64,000 nucleotides of DNA from Janthinobacterium sp. Marseille (lineage in GTDB: Bacteria; Pseudomonadota; Gammaproteobacteria; Burkholderiales; Burkholderiaceae_D). The notes under the pieces are model-generated. The model had not been told where the DNA came from. It saw only the letters and a list, made by a program, of their open reading frames with translations, and did no database searches. Positions 19,306 through 30,315 of this stretch are shown piece by piece; the first letter of the stretch is position 1, and the number at the start of each line of letters is the position of its first letter. The stretch spans positions 2,294,001-2,358,000 of the forward strand of contig NC_009659.1 in assembly GCF_000013625.1 (NCBI RefSeq). The letters are read 5' to 3'. The translations under genes and the position numbers were made by a program.

Positions 19306-21705
19306 TCAGAAACCTGTACCCAACTGGAATTGGAATGCCTGTGTGCGGTCACGCTCTTGCGGCGTCCCCTCACTCACAGCATTCAATGGCTTACCAAAGC
19401 TCAGCTTGAGTGGACCGATAGGCGATACCCAGCTCAAACCAATACCGACCGAGGTTTTCAAGCCGCCGCCACCGCCAAATCCGTCTGCATACACATTACC
19501 TGCATCAAAGAAGGTAAACCAGCGCAAGCTACGATCCAGGCCTGAACCCGGGAATGGCATTTGCAATTCCGCATTAAAAATCAAGCGCGCCGAACCACCA
19601 AGCGGATCGCCATTGAGAGCCTTGGGTCCGAGAGACGAACTTTCATAACCACGCACCGAACCGATACCACCACCATAGAAATTCTTGAAAATTGGGTAGA
19701 CTTTACCACCCAGTGCTTTACCGTAGTTGACCTCGCCATTTAATGCAAGCGTCGTGCTGCCATTAAATAAGGGTTGGAAGTACTGCGTCTGATAGGTTGC
19801 ACGATAATAGTTCGAGTCACCGGCAGGAGAAATTTCAAAGTTAGCACGTTGATAACGCCCTCTGGTTGGCACCAAAGCACTATCACGATTATCCCTTTGC
19901 CATGCAGCAGTCAGCGGTATAGCTGACGCAGACGCATCATGCTGCCCGGTCTGGAATGCGCTATTAGGGTCACCAGGATTTGTTACGCCATTAATACTAT
20001 CGACATAACGTTTGTAAACGTCTGGACTATCGTTGTAATTGGTTAAGCCAGTGTAGGTCTGCACTTCAGTTTGTTCAACACCGGCACCAAAGAATACGGT
20101 GTCATATTCGGTAAATGGCACACCAAATTTGATGTTTGCACCCATGGTACGAATACGATAATCACCGGTATTGATGGTAGGTGGACGGGTCGTACGCAGG
20201 AACACTTCGTAGCTGCGACTGATACCGTCATCGGTGAAATAAGGATTGGTACTGGACAGTGCAATCGTACGATTCAAACGGCTGGTATTAACGTTGACGC
20301 CGACCGTGTTGCCGCTACCAAAGGCATTCGCCTGGTTCACACCGCCGCTCAAGGACAATTTATCAGCACTGGAGAAACCGGCACCCAACATGATGTTACC
20401 GGTCGGTTTTTCTGTCACGCCGATATTGACATCAACCTGGTCGGTTTTACCAACCACATCCGGGGTTTCCACCGTTACGTCGTTGAAGTAATCGAGGCGG
20501 TCAATACGGTCGCGTGACAGCTTGATTTTTTCACCGTCATACCAGGAATTTTCAAACTGGCGCATTTCACGACGGATGACTTCATCACGCGTCTTGGTAT
20601 TGCCGCTGATATTGATGTTACGTACATAAACACGTTTGCCCGGATCGATCATCACGGTGAAAGCGACTTCCTTTTTCTCGCGGTCTATCTGTGGATTGGC
20701 ATTCACGTTCGCGAAGGCATAACCGAAGTTACCCAGGCGATCCGAAATATTTTTGGTGCTGGCCGTCAGCTTCTCGCCGGAGAAAACATCACCTTTTTTC
20801 AGTTGCAGCAGCGAAGTCAGTTCCGCTTCACGGCCCAGCATTTCACCTTCCAGCTTGATATCGGAAACAGTGAATTTCTCACCTTCCTTGATATTGATGG
20901 TGATGAAAATATCTTTCTTGTCCGGTGTAATCGAAACCTGGGTCGATTCGATTTGCATCTCGATATAACCACGATTCAGGTAGAAAGACTTCAGCGCTTC
21001 AATATCGCCTGCCAGCTTCTGTTTCGAATACTGATCTGCTTTCGAATACCAGGTAAACCAGCCCGGGGTACGCAGGGTCAGCAAACTGATCAATTCTTTT
21101 TCGCTAAAAGCCTTGTTGCCGATGATATTGATATTCTTGATTCGTGATACATCGCCTTCATCCACGGCGAAGGTAACCGCTACGCGATTACGTTCCAACG
21201 GTGTCACGGTGGTCGTAATCTGTACGCCGTACAGGCCACGCGACAGGTATTGACGTTTCAATTCCTGCTCGGCGCGATCCACCAGTGCCTTATCAAAAAT
21301 ACGTGATTCGCCAACGCCGATTTCTTTAAGTGCCTTGGTCAGCTGGTCTTTTTCAAATTCCTTGGTGCCCGTGAATTCGACACTGGCAATCGCCGGACGT
21401 TCTTCAACAAAAACCACCAGCACATCACCTTCTACTTCAATCCGCACATCCTTGAAGAAACCGGTCGCATACAGTGCCTTGATCGCTGCCGCACCCTTGT
21501 CGTCGGTAAAAGTCTCGCCTACGCGTACCGGCAGGTAGCTGAAAACCGTGCCGGCTTCGGTACGTTGAATACCTTCGACGCGTATGTCCTTGACCGTGAA
21601 AGGGTCAGCCGCATGCGCATAGCCTGAGCAGAGGGCAAAGGCGGCAATGGCAATAAGGCGACGGGGAAAGACCGGCAAGGAGTAAGACTCTGAATTAAAT
21701 TTCAT
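19306..21705 (-). CDS. bamA: Outer membrane protein assembly factor BamA
   Basis: This is the core of the BAM complex, inserting beta-barrel proteins into the outer membrane. The 799 residues comprise a signal peptide ending near GYAHAAD, five POTRA domains (about 35-430; the first begins FTVKDIRVEGIQRTEAGTV) and a 16-strand Omp85 barrel. The barrel has GIGSVRGYESSSLGP, the conserved lid-loop motif, and ends in Phe (QFQLGTGF). It is flanked by rseP and skp, the canonical order. Confidence 0.97.
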   Translation of the reverse strand: MKFNSESYSLPVFPRRLIAIAAFALCSGYAHAADPFTVKDIRVEGIQRTEAGTVFSYLPVRVGETFTDDKGAAAIKALYATGFFKDVRIEVEGDVLVVFVEERPAIASVEFTGTKEFEKDQLTKALKEIGVGESRIFDKALVDRAEQELKRQYLSRGLYGVQITTTVTPLERNRVAVTFAVDEGDVSRIKNINIIGNKAFSEKELISLLTLRTPGWFTWYSKADQYSKQKLAGDIEALKSFYLNRGYIEMQIESTQVSITPDKKDIFITINIKEGEKFTVSDIKLEGEMLGREAELTSLLQLKKGDVFSGEKLTASTKNISDRLGNFGYAFANVNANPQIDREKKEVAFTVMIDPGKRVYVRNINISGNTKTRDEVIRREMRQFENSWYDGEKIKLSRDRIDRLDYFNDVTVETPDVVGKTDQVDVNIGVTEKPTGNIMLGAGFSSADKLSLSGGVNQANAFGSGNTVGVNVNTSRLNRTIALSSTNPYFTDDGISRSYEVFLRTTRPPTINTGDYRIRTMGANIKFGVPFTEYDTVFFGAGVEQTEVQTYTGLTNYNDSPDVYKRYVDSINGVTNPGDPNSAFQTGQHDASASAIPLTAAWQRDNRDSALVPTRGRYQRANFEISPAGDSNYYRATYQTQYFQPLFNGSTTLALNGEVNYGKALGGKVYPIFKNFYGGGIGSVRGYESSSLGPKALNGDPLGGSARLIFNAELQMPFPGSGLDRSLRWFTFFDAGNVYADGFGGGGGLKTSVGIGLSWVSPIGPLKLSFGKPLNAVSEGTPQERDRTQAFQFQLGTGF

Positions 21706-21761
21706 TGGCTATCGTAATGTAATGTACTAGTCAGACCTTGGTCTGGAAAAGGATTGCGTCT

Positions 21762-23129
21762 TCAGGAAATCAGGCGGTTAATATCGTTAAAGACTGCTAC
21801 CAGCATCAAGGTCATCAATATTCCTATACCGGCGCGCTGTGCAATTGCACCGAAGCGTTCGGAGACCGGACGACCTGTTAAAACTTCCACAGCATAATAC
21901 AGCAAAAGCCCCCCATCCAACACTGGGATAGGTAGCAGATTCATCACTCCCAGACTGATGCTGACAAAGGCGATAAAGCTCAAATAACTGATCAAACCGA
22001 TGCGCGCGGTTTGCCCTGCGTAATCGGCAATCGTAATCGGTCCCGTCACGTTTTTCCACGAGACTTCACCGATAATCATCTTGCCGACCATTTTGATCGT
22101 CAAAACGCTGGTATCCCAGGTCTTTTGGACGCCCTTCAGCAAGGCTGCAAATAGCGAATGATGGGCCACTACCATGTCCGGTGCCATCGGCACCTCAACC
22201 TTGATGCGTCCAAACACCTGGCCGTCGGCATTCACTTCTTCCGGCACCACGCGCAAGCTGACGGGCTGGCCATTGCGCAGCACATCGACGTTCAGCACCT
22301 TCCCCGGCGACGCCCGTACCAGCTCGACCAGGGACAAGCCATCGGCTATGGTTGCGCCATTAACGCTGACGACCCGGTCACCTTGCTGCAAGCCGGCTTT
22401 CATTGCCGGTCCGTCAGCGACCACCTGGCCCAGGATCGCCGGTGGCCGTGCCAGGTCTATGCCCAGCTTGCCGAGGAAGTCGCCTTCCAGTTCATTCGCT
22501 GAAATGCTGTCCACCGGCAGTGTCACGGTCTGGATGTTTTTTGCATCCGGCGAACCTGGCACCGGTCGTTCGACTTCCAGCCTGACCGGCTGCTTGTTGA
22601 TGACGGACTGCACCATCTGCCAACGTAGATCATTCCAGATTTGTACTGGCTCGCCGTTGACGGAAGTAACCAGTTCGTTGCCGCGCAAGCCGGCTTCATA
22701 TGCAACTGATTTTTCGGCTGGGGCACGTAATTTAGGCGCAGGTTCCGGGATGCCATAGCTATACAATCCGGCAAATACCAGGATCGCCAGCAGGAAATTG
22801 GCCAATGGACCGGCTGCCACAATCGCAATCCTGCGCCACACCGATTGGCGTGTGAATTCGCGCTTCATATCGGCCGGTGAAATATCGCCGAGGTCATCGT
22901 CGCGTGCATCCAGCATCTTGACGTAACCACCCAGCGGCAAGACCGACACTGCCCATTCGGTCTGGTCAGCGCCGAAGCGACGCGAATAAATAACTTTGCC
23001 CATGCCCACCGAAAAGCGCAAAACCTTGACGCCGCACCAGCGCGCCACCAGATAATGACCGAGCTCGTGCACAATCACCAGTACACCGAGTACAACGGCA
23101 AATGCGAGTATGGTTTGCAGCAGCATCAT
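21762..23129 (-). CDS. rseP: Site-2 intramembrane zinc metalloprotease RseP
   Basis: It cleaves anti-sigma factor RseA during regulated intramembrane proteolysis, and remnant signal peptides. The 455 residues carry HELGH of the zinc site in the first membrane segment ([14 protein letters not shown]), two tandem periplasmic PDZ domains (about 125-310), and the third zinc ligand region [15 protein letters not shown] in a late membrane segment. It overlaps the dxr stop by 4 bases. Together with bamA and skp it links assembly and stress sensing. Confidence 0.96.
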   Translation of the reverse strand: MMLLQTILAFAVVLGVLVIVHELGHYLVARWCGVKVLRFSVGMGKVIYSRRFGADQTEWAVSVLPLGGYVKMLDARDDDLGDISPADMKREFTRQSVWRRIAIVAAGPLANFLLAILVFAGLYSYGIPEPAPKLRAPAEKSVAYEAGLRGNELVTSVNGEPVQIWNDLRWQMVQSVINKQPVRLEVERPVPGSPDAKNIQTVTLPVDSISANELEGDFLGKLGIDLARPPAILGQVVADGPAMKAGLQQGDRVVSVNGATIADGLSLVELVRASPGKVLNVDVLRNGQPVSLRVVPEEVNADGQVFGRIKVEVPMAPDMVVAHHSLFAALLKGVQKTWDTSVLTIKMVGKMIIGEVSWKNVTGPITIADYAGQTARIGLISYLSFIAFVSISLGVMNLLPIPVLDGGLLLYYAVEVLTGRPVSERFGAIAQRAGIGILMTLMLVAVFNDINRLIS

Positions 23130-24298
23130 GATGGTATAAACGAGTTGGCTAATTCACGGGCGCAACGATCTTGCGCAAAGACCGATTCGATATCGGTAAT
23201 CGCCACCGACGGCATCACATCCATTACACGCGCAATCAACTGGTCTATTGCACGGAAACCGATACGGCTGTCGAGAAATGCCTGCACGGCAATTTCATTC
23301 GCGGCGTTCATAATCGCAGGTGCGGAACCCCCTGCCTGCAAAGCATCATACGCCAGTTTCAGGCAGGGAAATCTTAAGAAATCCGGCCTTTCGAAGCTAA
23401 GTTGCGCAATTTGAATCAAATCGATAGGTGGCACGCCGGAACTGATGCGTTCCGGGTAAGCCAGCGCATGGGCAATCGGGGTACGCATATCCGGATTGCC
23501 AAGCTGCGCCAGCACCGAACCATCGACGTACGACACCATCGAATGCACCACGCTTTGCGGGTGGATCACGACCTCGATCCGCTCCGCCGGCAGATCGAAC
23601 AGCCAGTGCGCTTCTATGACTTCCAGCCCCTTGTTCATCATGGTGGCGGAATCGACCGAAATCTTGCGTCCCATCACCCATTTCGGATGGGCAACGGCTT
23701 CCTGCCAGCTCACCTGGTCCAGGGTATTGACGTCACGTTTAAGGAATGGGCCGCCGGATGCGGTCAACAGGATTTTTTCCACGCCATGCGCCAGCGGCGT
23801 ACGCTGGCAAGTGGCTGGCATGCACTGGAAAATGGCATTGTGTTCGCTATCGATCGGCATCAGGATCGCGCCGCTGGCGGCCACTGCTTCCATCAGCAAG
23901 GGGCCTGACATCACCAGCGCTTCCTTGTTCGCCAACAGCACCCGTTTGCCGGATCGTGCCGCCGCCAGCGTAGGAGCCAGGCCGGCAGCACCGACAATCG
24001 CCGCCATCACACTATCGCATTCCGGCGCGCTGGCCACCGCACACAAGGCCGCTTCGCCGTACCCGACCTGCGTGTGCAGGCCTTGCGCATCCAGTAATAC
24101 CTGCAATTTCTTTGCCGCTTCAGCCGAGCCGACCACCGCGACTTGCGGTTTGAAACGGGCGCATTGCTGCGCCAGCTCTTCGACCTTGCTTTGCGCAGTC
24201 AGGGCATAGACCGAATAGCGATCAGGATGACGCGCAATAACATCAAGGGTTGAAACGCCGACTGAACCGGTCGAACCCAGAATCGTGATTTGCTGCAT
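23126..24298 (-). CDS. dxr: 1-deoxy-D-xylulose 5-phosphate reductoisomerase
   Basis: It performs the second step of the methylerythritol phosphate isoprenoid pathway, converting DXP to MEP with NADPH. The 390 residues have the Rossmann motif [16 protein letters not shown] at the N-terminus, [12 protein letters not shown], the metal-site [10 protein letters not shown] and [15 protein letters not shown]. It starts 7 bases after cdsA and overlaps rseP by 4. Also called ispC. Confidence 0.97.
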   Translation of the reverse strand: MQQITILGSTGSVGVSTLDVIARHPDRYSVYALTAQSKVEELAQQCARFKPQVAVVGSAEAAKKLQVLLDAQGLHTQVGYGEAALCAVASAPECDSVMAAIVGAAGLAPTLAAARSGKRVLLANKEALVMSGPLLMEAVAASGAILMPIDSEHNAIFQCMPATCQRTPLAHGVEKILLTASGGPFLKRDVNTLDQVSWQEAVAHPKWVMGRKISVDSATMMNKGLEVIEAHWLFDLPAERIEVVIHPQSVVHSMVSYVDGSVLAQLGNPDMRTPIAHALAYPERISSGVPPIDLIQIAQLSFERPDFLRFPCLKLAYDALQAGGSAPAIMNAANEIAVQAFLDSRIGFRAIDQLIARVMDVMPSVAITDIESVFAQDRCARELANSFIPS

Positions 24299-24305
24299 GT
24301 CCGCC

Positions 24306-25124
24306 TTACATCCAATAAGTGATTAGCGCAGCCAGCGGCAAGGTCGGGATCAAGGCATCGATCCGGTCCAGCACACCGCCGTGGCCTGGCAACAGGCTGC
24401 TGCTGTCTTTCATACCGGCGCGGCGCTTGAGTTGTGATTCGAACAGGTCACCGACGATACTGGCAGCAACCATCAGGATCAGCACCGCCAGGAAGCCCGG
24501 CCAGCCCCATTGCAGGTAAAGCCGCACGGCAAAGGTATCGGCCAGCGCCGGCACCACAATGCTGGCAGCCGCAGCCAGCAAGACCAGGATGCCGCCGCCA
24601 ATCGCACCTTCCCAGGACTTGCCGGGAGAAATCGAAGGCGCCAGCTTGCGCTTGCCGAACGCCTTACCGCTAAAGTAGGCGCCGATATCGGCAATCCAGA
24701 CGATCGCCATGATCGAAAACATATACAGCGCGGAATGATTGTAGAGAACCAGCAAGGCAATGAAGGCGCCGAGGATGGCGATGCCGTAAATACCGGTCAA
24801 CAAACGGTTGGCAAGGCCGCTCATGACGGGCAGGCCGAGGGCCAGCGAAGGCGTCAGGCGCAAGGCCCAGATTGCGACGCACATGGCCGCCAGGAAGACG
24901 CTTTGCTTGAAGCTGCCGCTGTAAATCAGCCACGCAAACGCAGCAGTCCACAGCACGGCACCGACGATGGGATTCTTGTTGCCGAACAGGCGCAGGCATT
25001 CCCAGGCGGCGGCCGTGAAAAAAGCGACCGTCAACACAGCAAATGCAATAAAGGAACCGGAATAGATCACCAACAGCAGCACTGCCAGTAAAACTACTGC
25101 AGTGACGATGCGTGTTTTTAACAT
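24306..25124 (-). CDS. cdsA: Phosphatidate cytidylyltransferase
   Basis: This integral membrane enzyme makes CDP-diacylglycerol for phospholipid synthesis. The 272 residues contain about eight hydrophobic segments and the family signature near the C-terminus, [19 protein letters not shown], preceded by [10 protein letters not shown]. It overlaps the end of uppS by 7 bases. Confidence 0.95.
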   Translation of the reverse strand: MLKTRIVTAVVLLAVLLLVIYSGSFIAFAVLTVAFFTAAAWECLRLFGNKNPIVGAVLWTAAFAWLIYSGSFKQSVFLAAMCVAIWALRLTPSLALGLPVMSGLANRLLTGIYGIAILGAFIALLVLYNHSALYMFSIMAIVWIADIGAYFSGKAFGKRKLAPSISPGKSWEGAIGGGILVLLAAAASIVVPALADTFAVRLYLQWGWPGFLAVLILMVAASIVGDLFESQLKRRAGMKDSSSLLPGHGGVLDRIDALIPTLPLAALITYWM

Positions 25125-25882
25125 TTGGCCACCGGCGATTGCTCGGCCAATTGTGCGCTGGTACGACCGAAACGTCGTTCGCGTTGCTGATAGGAAGCGA
25201 TAGCCAACTCCAATGCAGCCGCGTCAAAATCCGGCCAGTAAGTATCGGTGAAATACAGCTCTGTGTAAGCCAGTTGCCACAACAGGAAATTGGAAATGCG
25301 CTCTTCCCCGCCGGTGCGGATGAAAAGGTCAGGCTCAGGTGCATAAGCCAGCGACAGATAAGGCGCCAGCTGTTCTTCGCTGAAATTACTGCTGCCAGGA
25401 TTGGCCGCCAGCATTTGATTGACCGCCTGCATGATGTCCCAGCGGCCGCCATAGTTGGCGCAGATGGTCACCGTCAGGCGCGTATTGCCGGCCGTCTTGC
25501 GTTCGGCGGCAGAAATCATTTTCTGCAACTTGTCGTCGAAACGACTGAGGTCGCCGACTATCTTCAGGCGTATGCCATTCGCGTGCATCTTCGATACTTC
25601 GCGTTCCAGCGCAGTAACGAACAGGCGCATCAGCAGCGACACTTCATCTTCCGGACGGCGCCAGTTTTCCGAGCTGAAAGCAAAGAAAGTCACATATTCG
25701 ACACCCTGGCGGGCGCAAGCTTCGACGATGCCACGCACTGCTTCCACGCCTTTGACATGGCCGGCTACGCGTGGCATGAAACGCTTGGTGGCCCAGCGCC
25801 CGTTGCCATCCATGATGATGGCAATATGACGCGGCACCAGCGAGACTTCCGGCACTACCAGGGTTGAGCTAGGCGACGTCAT
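25118..25882 (-). CDS. uppS: Undecaprenyl diphosphate synthase (cis-prenyltransferase)
   Basis: It makes the C55 lipid carrier for peptidoglycan and O-antigen. The 254 residues have [14 protein letters not shown] with the catalytic Asp, [11 protein letters not shown], and the C-terminal [20 protein letters not shown] and [12 protein letters not shown] motifs. It is first in the uppS-cdsA-dxr-rseP run, 49 bases after frr. Also called ispU. Confidence 0.97.
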   Translation of the reverse strand: MTSPSSTLVVPEVSLVPRHIAIIMDGNGRWATKRFMPRVAGHVKGVEAVRGIVEACARQGVEYVTFFAFSSENWRRPEDEVSLLMRLFVTALEREVSKMHANGIRLKIVGDLSRFDDKLQKMISAAERKTAGNTRLTVTICANYGGRWDIMQAVNQMLAANPGSSNFSEEQLAPYLSLAYAPEPDLFIRTGGEERISNFLLWQLAYTELYFTDTYWPDFDAAALELAIASYQQRERRFGRTSAQLAEQSPVAKC

Positions 25883-25931
25883 GGGCGGGCGACCGGCAGC
25901 GAAAAGCGGTATGAAGGAATTGAGTACAGAC

Positions 25932-26492
25932 TCAAACCGTCAACACTTCTTTTTCTTTTTCCACGACCAATTTATCGATTTCGATCACGAATTTATCGGT
26001 CAGCTTCTGGATTTCATCCTGCGCGCGACGCTCTTCATCTTCCGAGCAGGCTTTTTCCTTGACCAGTTTTTTCAACGATTCGTTCGCGTCGCGGCGGATA
26101 TTGCGCACGGCAATTTTTGCATCTTCCGCTTCGCTCTTGACCAGTTTGACCATTTCCTTGCGGCGTTCTTCGGTCAATGGCGGGGTCGGTACGCGGATCA
26201 ATTCACCCTGGGTGGCAGGATTCAAACCGAGATCAGCTTCACGGATAGCCTTCTCGACGACGGCAACCATTTTCTTTTCAAACGGTTGTACGCCGATGGT
26301 ACGCGCGTCGATCAGTGTCACGTTGGCGACCTGGCTCAAATTGGTTGGATTGCCGTAGTACTCAACCATGACATGGTCGAGTATGCCGGTATGTGCACGG
26401 CCGGTACGTACTTTTGCCAGATCAGCCTTCAGAGTCTCTATCGACTTCTGCATCTTTTGATCGGCTGTCTTCTTTGCATCTGCAACAGTCAT
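25932..26492 (-). CDS. frr: Ribosome recycling factor
   Basis: It splits post-termination ribosomes with EF-G. The 186 residues, almost all helical, contain [41 protein letters not shown] and IRNIRRD-like [21 protein letters not shown] lies 6 bases before the ATG. The family's usual length is 185. Confidence 0.98.
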   Translation of the reverse strand: MTVADAKKTADQKMQKSIETLKADLAKVRTGRAHTGILDHVMVEYYGNPTNLSQVANVTLIDARTIGVQPFEKKMVAVVEKAIREADLGLNPATQGELIRVPTPPLTEERRKEMVKLVKSEAEDAKIAVRNIRRDANESLKKLVKEKACSEDEERRAQDEIQKLTDKFVIEIDKLVVEKEKEVLTV

Positions 26493-26557
26493 TACTGTTC
26501 TCCTCTTTTACAACGAGTTAAACCTGAATAGAATTTCAGCGGGATTGGTATGTGAAT

Positions 26558-27274
26558 TTATACGTGGACCAGGGTACCTTCGTCTTCGCCCATGACCACG
26601 CGCTTGAGCGCGCCCGGCTTAACGATAGAGAATACCTTGATCGGCAGTTTTTGGTCACGGCACAGTGCGAATGCGGTTGCATCCATCACTTGCAGGTGTT
26701 TGGAGATCGCTTCGTCGAAAGTAATCGTCGCGTAACGGGTTGCGTCCGGGTCCTTGTTTGGATCTGCGCTATACACGCCATCGACCTTGGTCGCTTTCAG
26801 GACGATTTCCGCACCGATTTCGGAACCGCGCAAAGCCGCTGCGGTATCAGTGGTGAAAAACGGATTGCCGGTACCGGCGGCGAAGATTACGATCTTGCCC
26901 TCTTCCAGGTACTGCAATGCCTTCGGGCGCACATATGGCTCAACCACCTGTTCGATGGCAATCGCCGACATGACGCGGGCGGTAATGCCGACCTGGCGCA
27001 TCGCATCAGCCAGTGCCAATGAGTTCATGACGGTTGCCAGCATGCCCATGTAGTCGGCGGTTGCGCGGTCCATACCCTGCGCACCGGGCGCGACGCCACG
27101 GAAAATATTGCCGCCACCGATGACGATAGCCAGTTCCACACCCAATTTTGCTACTTCTGACACATCCGCCACCATACGCTCGATAGTGGCACGGTTGATA
27201 CCGTACGGATCGTCTCCCATTAACGCTTCACCCGAAAGTTTGAGAAGAACGCGTTTATAAGCTGGGGTTGTCAT
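26558..27274 (-). CDS. pyrH: UMP kinase
   Basis: It phosphorylates UMP to UDP and is hexameric and allosteric in bacteria. The 238 residues belong to the amino-acid-kinase fold: [42 protein letters not shown] and [13 protein letters not shown] are all present. It lies between tsf and frr, as in most proteobacteria. Confidence 0.98.
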   Translation of the reverse strand: MTTPAYKRVLLKLSGEALMGDDPYGINRATIERMVADVSEVAKLGVELAIVIGGGNIFRGVAPGAQGMDRATADYMGMLATVMNSLALADAMRQVGITARVMSAIAIEQVVEPYVRPKALQYLEEGKIVIFAAGTGNPFFTTDTAAALRGSEIGAEIVLKATKVDGVYSADPNKDPDATRYATITFDEAISKHLQVMDATAFALCRDQKLPIKVFSIVKPGALKRVVMGEDEGTLVHV

Positions 27275-27412
27275 GGGCTGGATTCCTTGTTTTTGTCCGG
27301 TTTTTACTGGGATACAGTTCTTACCTGATTTTCAGACTGCATGGCCGGCTCGATAAAAGCCAGCCTATGAAATCTTAATCTGTCAGCTCATCAAAGGATA
27401 CTTGATGATGCT

Positions 27413-27443
27413 AAAAAAACGGGCCTTCCGGCCCGATTTTTTT
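27413..27443 (-). terminator. Intrinsic terminator after tsf
   Basis: A CGGGCC/GGCCCG stem with a 4-base GGAA loop is flanked by A and T runs and sits 4 bases past the tsf stop on the minus strand. It separates rpsB-tsf from pyrH, at least partly. Confidence 0.8.
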
Positions 27444-27446
27444 CGC

Positions 27447-28328
27447 TTACGCCTGTTTTGCTGCGGCTACTTGTGCTGCCACTTCTGCAGCAAAGTCATC
27501 CTGCTTCTTCTCGATGCCTTCACCGACCACGAACATCGTGAACGATTTGACGGTCGATTTCGCTTCTTTCAGCATTTGTTCCACGGTTTGCTTGTCGTTC
27601 TTGACGAAGGACTGGTTCAACAGGGAAACTTCTTTCAGGTATTTCTGTACCGAACCTTCGATCATCTTGGCGACGATATCAGCCGGCTTGTTCGATTCCG
27701 CGGCTTTCAGTTCAGCCACCGAACGCTCTTTGGCGATCAGGTCAGCTGGAACGTTGTCCGACGACAATGCAACTGGTTTCATTGCTGCGATGTGCATCGC
27801 TACGTCTTTACCAACTTGTTCGTCTGCACCTTCGAAATCGACCATGACGCCGATACGGGTGCCGTGCAGGTAGGAAGCCAGCTTGCCTGTGGTTTCGAAA
27901 CGCACGAAACGACGGATCGACATGTTTTCACCGATACGGCCGATCAGGGCAGCGCGGGTTTCTTCTACAGTTTTGCCTTCCAGTGGCAGAGCCGACAAAG
28001 CAGCAACGTCAGCAGGATTTTTTTCTGCAACCAGTTTAACCAGGGTATTGGCAAAACCGAGGAAGTCATCATTCTTGGTAACAAAGTCGGTTTCGCAGTT
28101 GACTTCGATCAACGCGCCAACATTACCGGATACATATGCTGCGACTACGCCTTCAGCGGTCACGCGGGTAGCTGCTTTCGAAGCTTTGCTGCCGAGTTTG
28201 ACGCGCAGGATCTCTTCTGCCTTGACCGGATCGCCGTCGGCTTCCGTCAATGCTTTTTTACATTCCATCATCGGCGCATCGGTGAGCGCACGCAGTTCAC
28301 CAACCATCGCTGCAGTAATAACGGCCAT
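27447..28328 (-). CDS. tsf: Elongation factor Ts
   Basis: This is the guanine nucleotide exchange factor for EF-Tu. The 293 residues comprise an N-terminal UBA-like domain ([22 protein letters not shown]), the core with the [10 protein letters not shown] motif and the dimerisation region. GGAG lies before the ATG. It is co-transcribed with rpsB, with a possible attenuator in the 126-base gap. Confidence 0.98.
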   Translation of the reverse strand: MAVITAAMVGELRALTDAPMMECKKALTEADGDPVKAEEILRVKLGSKASKAATRVTAEGVVAAYVSGNVGALIEVNCETDFVTKNDDFLGFANTLVKLVAEKNPADVAALSALPLEGKTVEETRAALIGRIGENMSIRRFVRFETTGKLASYLHGTRIGVMVDFEGADEQVGKDVAMHIAAMKPVALSSDNVPADLIAKERSVAELKAAESNKPADIVAKMIEGSVQKYLKEVSLLNQSFVKNDKQTVEQMLKEAKSTVKSFTMFVVGEGIEKKQDDFAAEVAAQVAAAKQA

Positions 28329-28394
28329 TACAATCTCCTAACAATTGGACGATCAGACGTCCACAATCTTATTACGTTCAAAATGCGCTCGAAA

Positions 28395-28423
28395 AAAAGG
28401 GGCGAACCGCTGTTGCCCCTTTT
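28395..28423 (-). terminator. Attenuator-like terminator between rpsB and tsf
   Basis: A 9-bp stem AAAAGGGGC/GCCCCTTTT with an 11-base loop is followed by further T on the minus strand. It sits in the rpsB-tsf gap and would lower tsf expression relative to rpsB, as known for this operon in E. coli. Confidence 0.7.
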
Positions 28424-28454
28424 ATTCTGACGCTCAAACCATCAGAGGCAGGGT

Positions 28455-29201
28455 TTAAGCCTGCTCGCTAACCTCAACGAAGTCGTCGCCGCCTTTGATC
28501 GACTCAACCAGGTCGTTGGTCGCGTTTGCGCGGCCTTCGAGGATTGCGTCAGCAACGCCACGAGCGTACAACATGATCGCTTTCGAGGAATCGTCGTTAC
28601 CCGGGATAACGTAGGTAACGCCTTCTGGCGAGTGGTTGGTATCGACCACACCGATAACCGGGATGCCCAGTTTCGCTGCTTCAGTGATCGCACCTTTGTG
28701 GTAACCAACGTCAACCACGAAAATTGCGTCAGGAATGCCGCCCATATCCTTGATACCGCCAATGGATTTTTCCAGCTTGATTTTTTCGCGTTCAAACATC
28801 AGCGCTTCTTTTTTGCTGAGTTTTTGTACGGAACCGTCTTCGATCGATGCTTCCATTTCTTTCAAACGCTTGATCGATGTCTTGATCGTTTTGAAGTTGG
28901 TCAGCATGCCGCCCAACCAGCGTTGATCAACGTAAGGCATGCCAGCGCGTTGCGCTTCAGCTGCGATGGTTTCACGTGCTTGACGTTTGGTACCTACGAA
29001 CAGGACGGTGCCACGATTGGACGACAATTGGCGGATGTATTTCATCGCCTCTTGGTACATGCCCATCGTTTTTTCGAGGTTAACGATGTGAATACGGTTG
29101 CGATGGCCGAAAATGAAAGGGGCCATCTTTGGGTTCCAGAAGCGTGTTTGGTGACCAAAGTGGACGCCAGCTTCCAGCATTTCGCGCATTGTTACGGACA
29201 T
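28455..29201 (-). CDS. rpsB: 30S ribosomal protein S2
   Basis: This small-subunit protein is needed for assembly of S1. The 248 residues begin [20 protein letters not shown] and contain the coiled-coil insert ([22 protein letters not shown]) and [22 protein letters not shown] 29201 is correct: GGAGATATT lies directly upstream and the family starts there; the longer reading adds 16 residues of leader sequence. It has its own good promoter and a leader of about 135 bases. Confidence 0.98.
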   Translation of the reverse strand: MSVTMREMLEAGVHFGHQTRFWNPKMAPFIFGHRNRIHIVNLEKTMGMYQEAMKYIRQLSSNRGTVLFVGTKRQARETIAAEAQRAGMPYVDQRWLGGMLTNFKTIKTSIKRLKEMEASIEDGSVQKLSKKEALMFEREKIKLEKSIGGIKDMGGIPDAIFVVDVGYHKGAITEAAKLGIPVIGVVDTNHSPEGVTYVIPGNDDSSKAIMLYARGVADAILEGRANATNDLVESIKGGDDFVEVSEQA

Positions 29202-29251
29202 AATATCTCCAGGGTTAAGGTCTGGAACCCGCTCAGTCACCGTGTTCATTT

Positions 29252-29271
29252 GGCTGATTTCAGCCCTGAAA
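29252..29271 (-). promoter_or_regulatory. Two mutually exclusive hairpins in the rpsB leader
   Basis: Two perfect 6-2-6 inverted repeats overlap: GGCTGA/TCAGCC (29252-29265) and TTTCAG/CTGAAA (29258-29271). Only one can form at a time. They lie 50-70 bases upstream of the rpsB start, inside the predicted transcript. Autoregulation by S2 is known in gammaproteobacteria, but this element has not been matched to that one. Confidence 0.4.
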
Positions 29272-29343
29272 ACGGCACCCTTTTCGAACGAGTTCGCGAT
29301 TTACATAAAAGTTTGCTTAAAAGTTAATTCAAGCAAGCCCAAG

Positions 29344-29373
29344 ATTCTACCCTATAACCCTGTCCTGTTTCAA
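29344..29373 (-). promoter_or_regulatory. Sigma-70 promoter of rpsB-tsf
   Basis: On the minus strand TTGAAA (29368-29373) is separated by 18 bases from TAGAAT (29344-29349), five of six matches in each box. Transcription would begin near 29337, giving a leader of about 135 bases before rpsB. Confidence 0.65.
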
Positions 29374-29414
29374 GTGTCACGCCACATTGCTCGGCGAATA
29401 AATAGCCGCTCGTC

Positions 29415-29420
29415 TATAAT
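29415..29420 (+). promoter_or_regulatory. Probable -10 box of map-glnD
   Basis: A perfect TATAAT lies 53 bases before the map ATG. No convincing -35 box was seen at the right distance. It would drive the map-glnD operon, divergent from rpsB. Confidence 0.35.
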
Positions 29421-29472
29421 TCCTCATCAAACAATTTTTCCATGCTGTCATTTCAGCAATTTCCGGCTTCCT

Positions 29473-30309
29473 ATGGGCAATATTTCAATTAAAACTGCAG
29501 AAGACATACAAGGCATGCGCGTTGCGGGCCGCCTCGGCTCCGAAGTCCTTGATTACATTACACCTTTCGTCAAACCAGGCGTCACTACCGGAGAGCTGGA
29601 CCGCCTGTGCCACGAATACATGGTTAATGTACAAGGCACCATCCCGGCCCCGCTGAACTACTGTCCGCCTGGCTATACACCTTACCCTAAAGCCATCTGC
29701 ACCTCGGTCAACGACGTCATCTGCCACGGCATCCCGGGCGATAAAGTCTTGAAAAACGGCGATGTTGTCAATTTGGACATTACCGTCATCAAGGATGGTT
29801 ACCACGGCGATACCAGCCGCATGTTCTTTATCGGCGAACCATCCATCCTGGCGCGTCGCCTGACCCAGATCACCTTTGAATGCATGTGGCTGGGCATTGC
29901 GAAGATCAAACCCGGCGCGCATTTGGGCGATATCGGCTATGTCATCCAGCAGCATGCGGAAAAAGCCGGCTACAGCGTGGTACGTGAATTCTGCGGCCAC
30001 GGCATCGGCAAAGTCTTCCATGAAGAACCGCAAGTGCTGCACTATGGCCGTCCCGGCACTCTGGAAAAGCTCGAAGCAGGCATGATCTTTACGGTTGAAC
30101 CGATGATCAATGCCGGTCGTCGTGAAATCCGTGAAATGGGTGATGGCTGGACCATCAAAACCAAGGATCGCAGCCTGTCCGCCCAATGGGAACATACCGT
30201 GCTGGTGACAGAAACCGGTTACGAAATCCTGACCCAGTCGGCTGGCACCCCGCCGCCGCCGGAATTCATCGTGCCACCCGCCGTCACTCCACAAGCCATC
30301 AACGCCTGA
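29473..30309 (+). CDS. map: Methionine aminopeptidase type I
   Basis: It removes the initiator methionine. The 278 residues carry the metal ligands of the pita-bread fold: Asp in VNLDITVIKDG and HGDTSR, His in EFCGHGIGK, Glu in FTVEPM and the Glu in QWEHTVLVT. ATG 29473 (MGNISIKTAEDIQGMRVAGR) is the family start; the longer upstream reading crosses the promoter region. It is adjacent to rpsB in divergent orientation, a very common arrangement. It ends in a short Pro-rich tail (GTPPPPEFIVPPA). Confidence 0.96.
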   Translation: MGNISIKTAEDIQGMRVAGRLGSEVLDYITPFVKPGVTTGELDRLCHEYMVNVQGTIPAPLNYCPPGYTPYPKAICTSVNDVICHGIPGDKVLKNGDVVNLDITVIKDGYHGDTSRMFFIGEPSILARRLTQITFECMWLGIAKIKPGAHLGDIGYVIQQHAEKAGYSVVREFCGHGIGKVFHEEPQVLHYGRPGTLEKLEAGMIFTVEPMINAGRREIREMGDGWTIKTKDRSLSAQWEHTVLVTETGYEILTQSAGTPPPPEFIVPPAVTPQAINA

Positions 30310-30315
30310 GCATCC

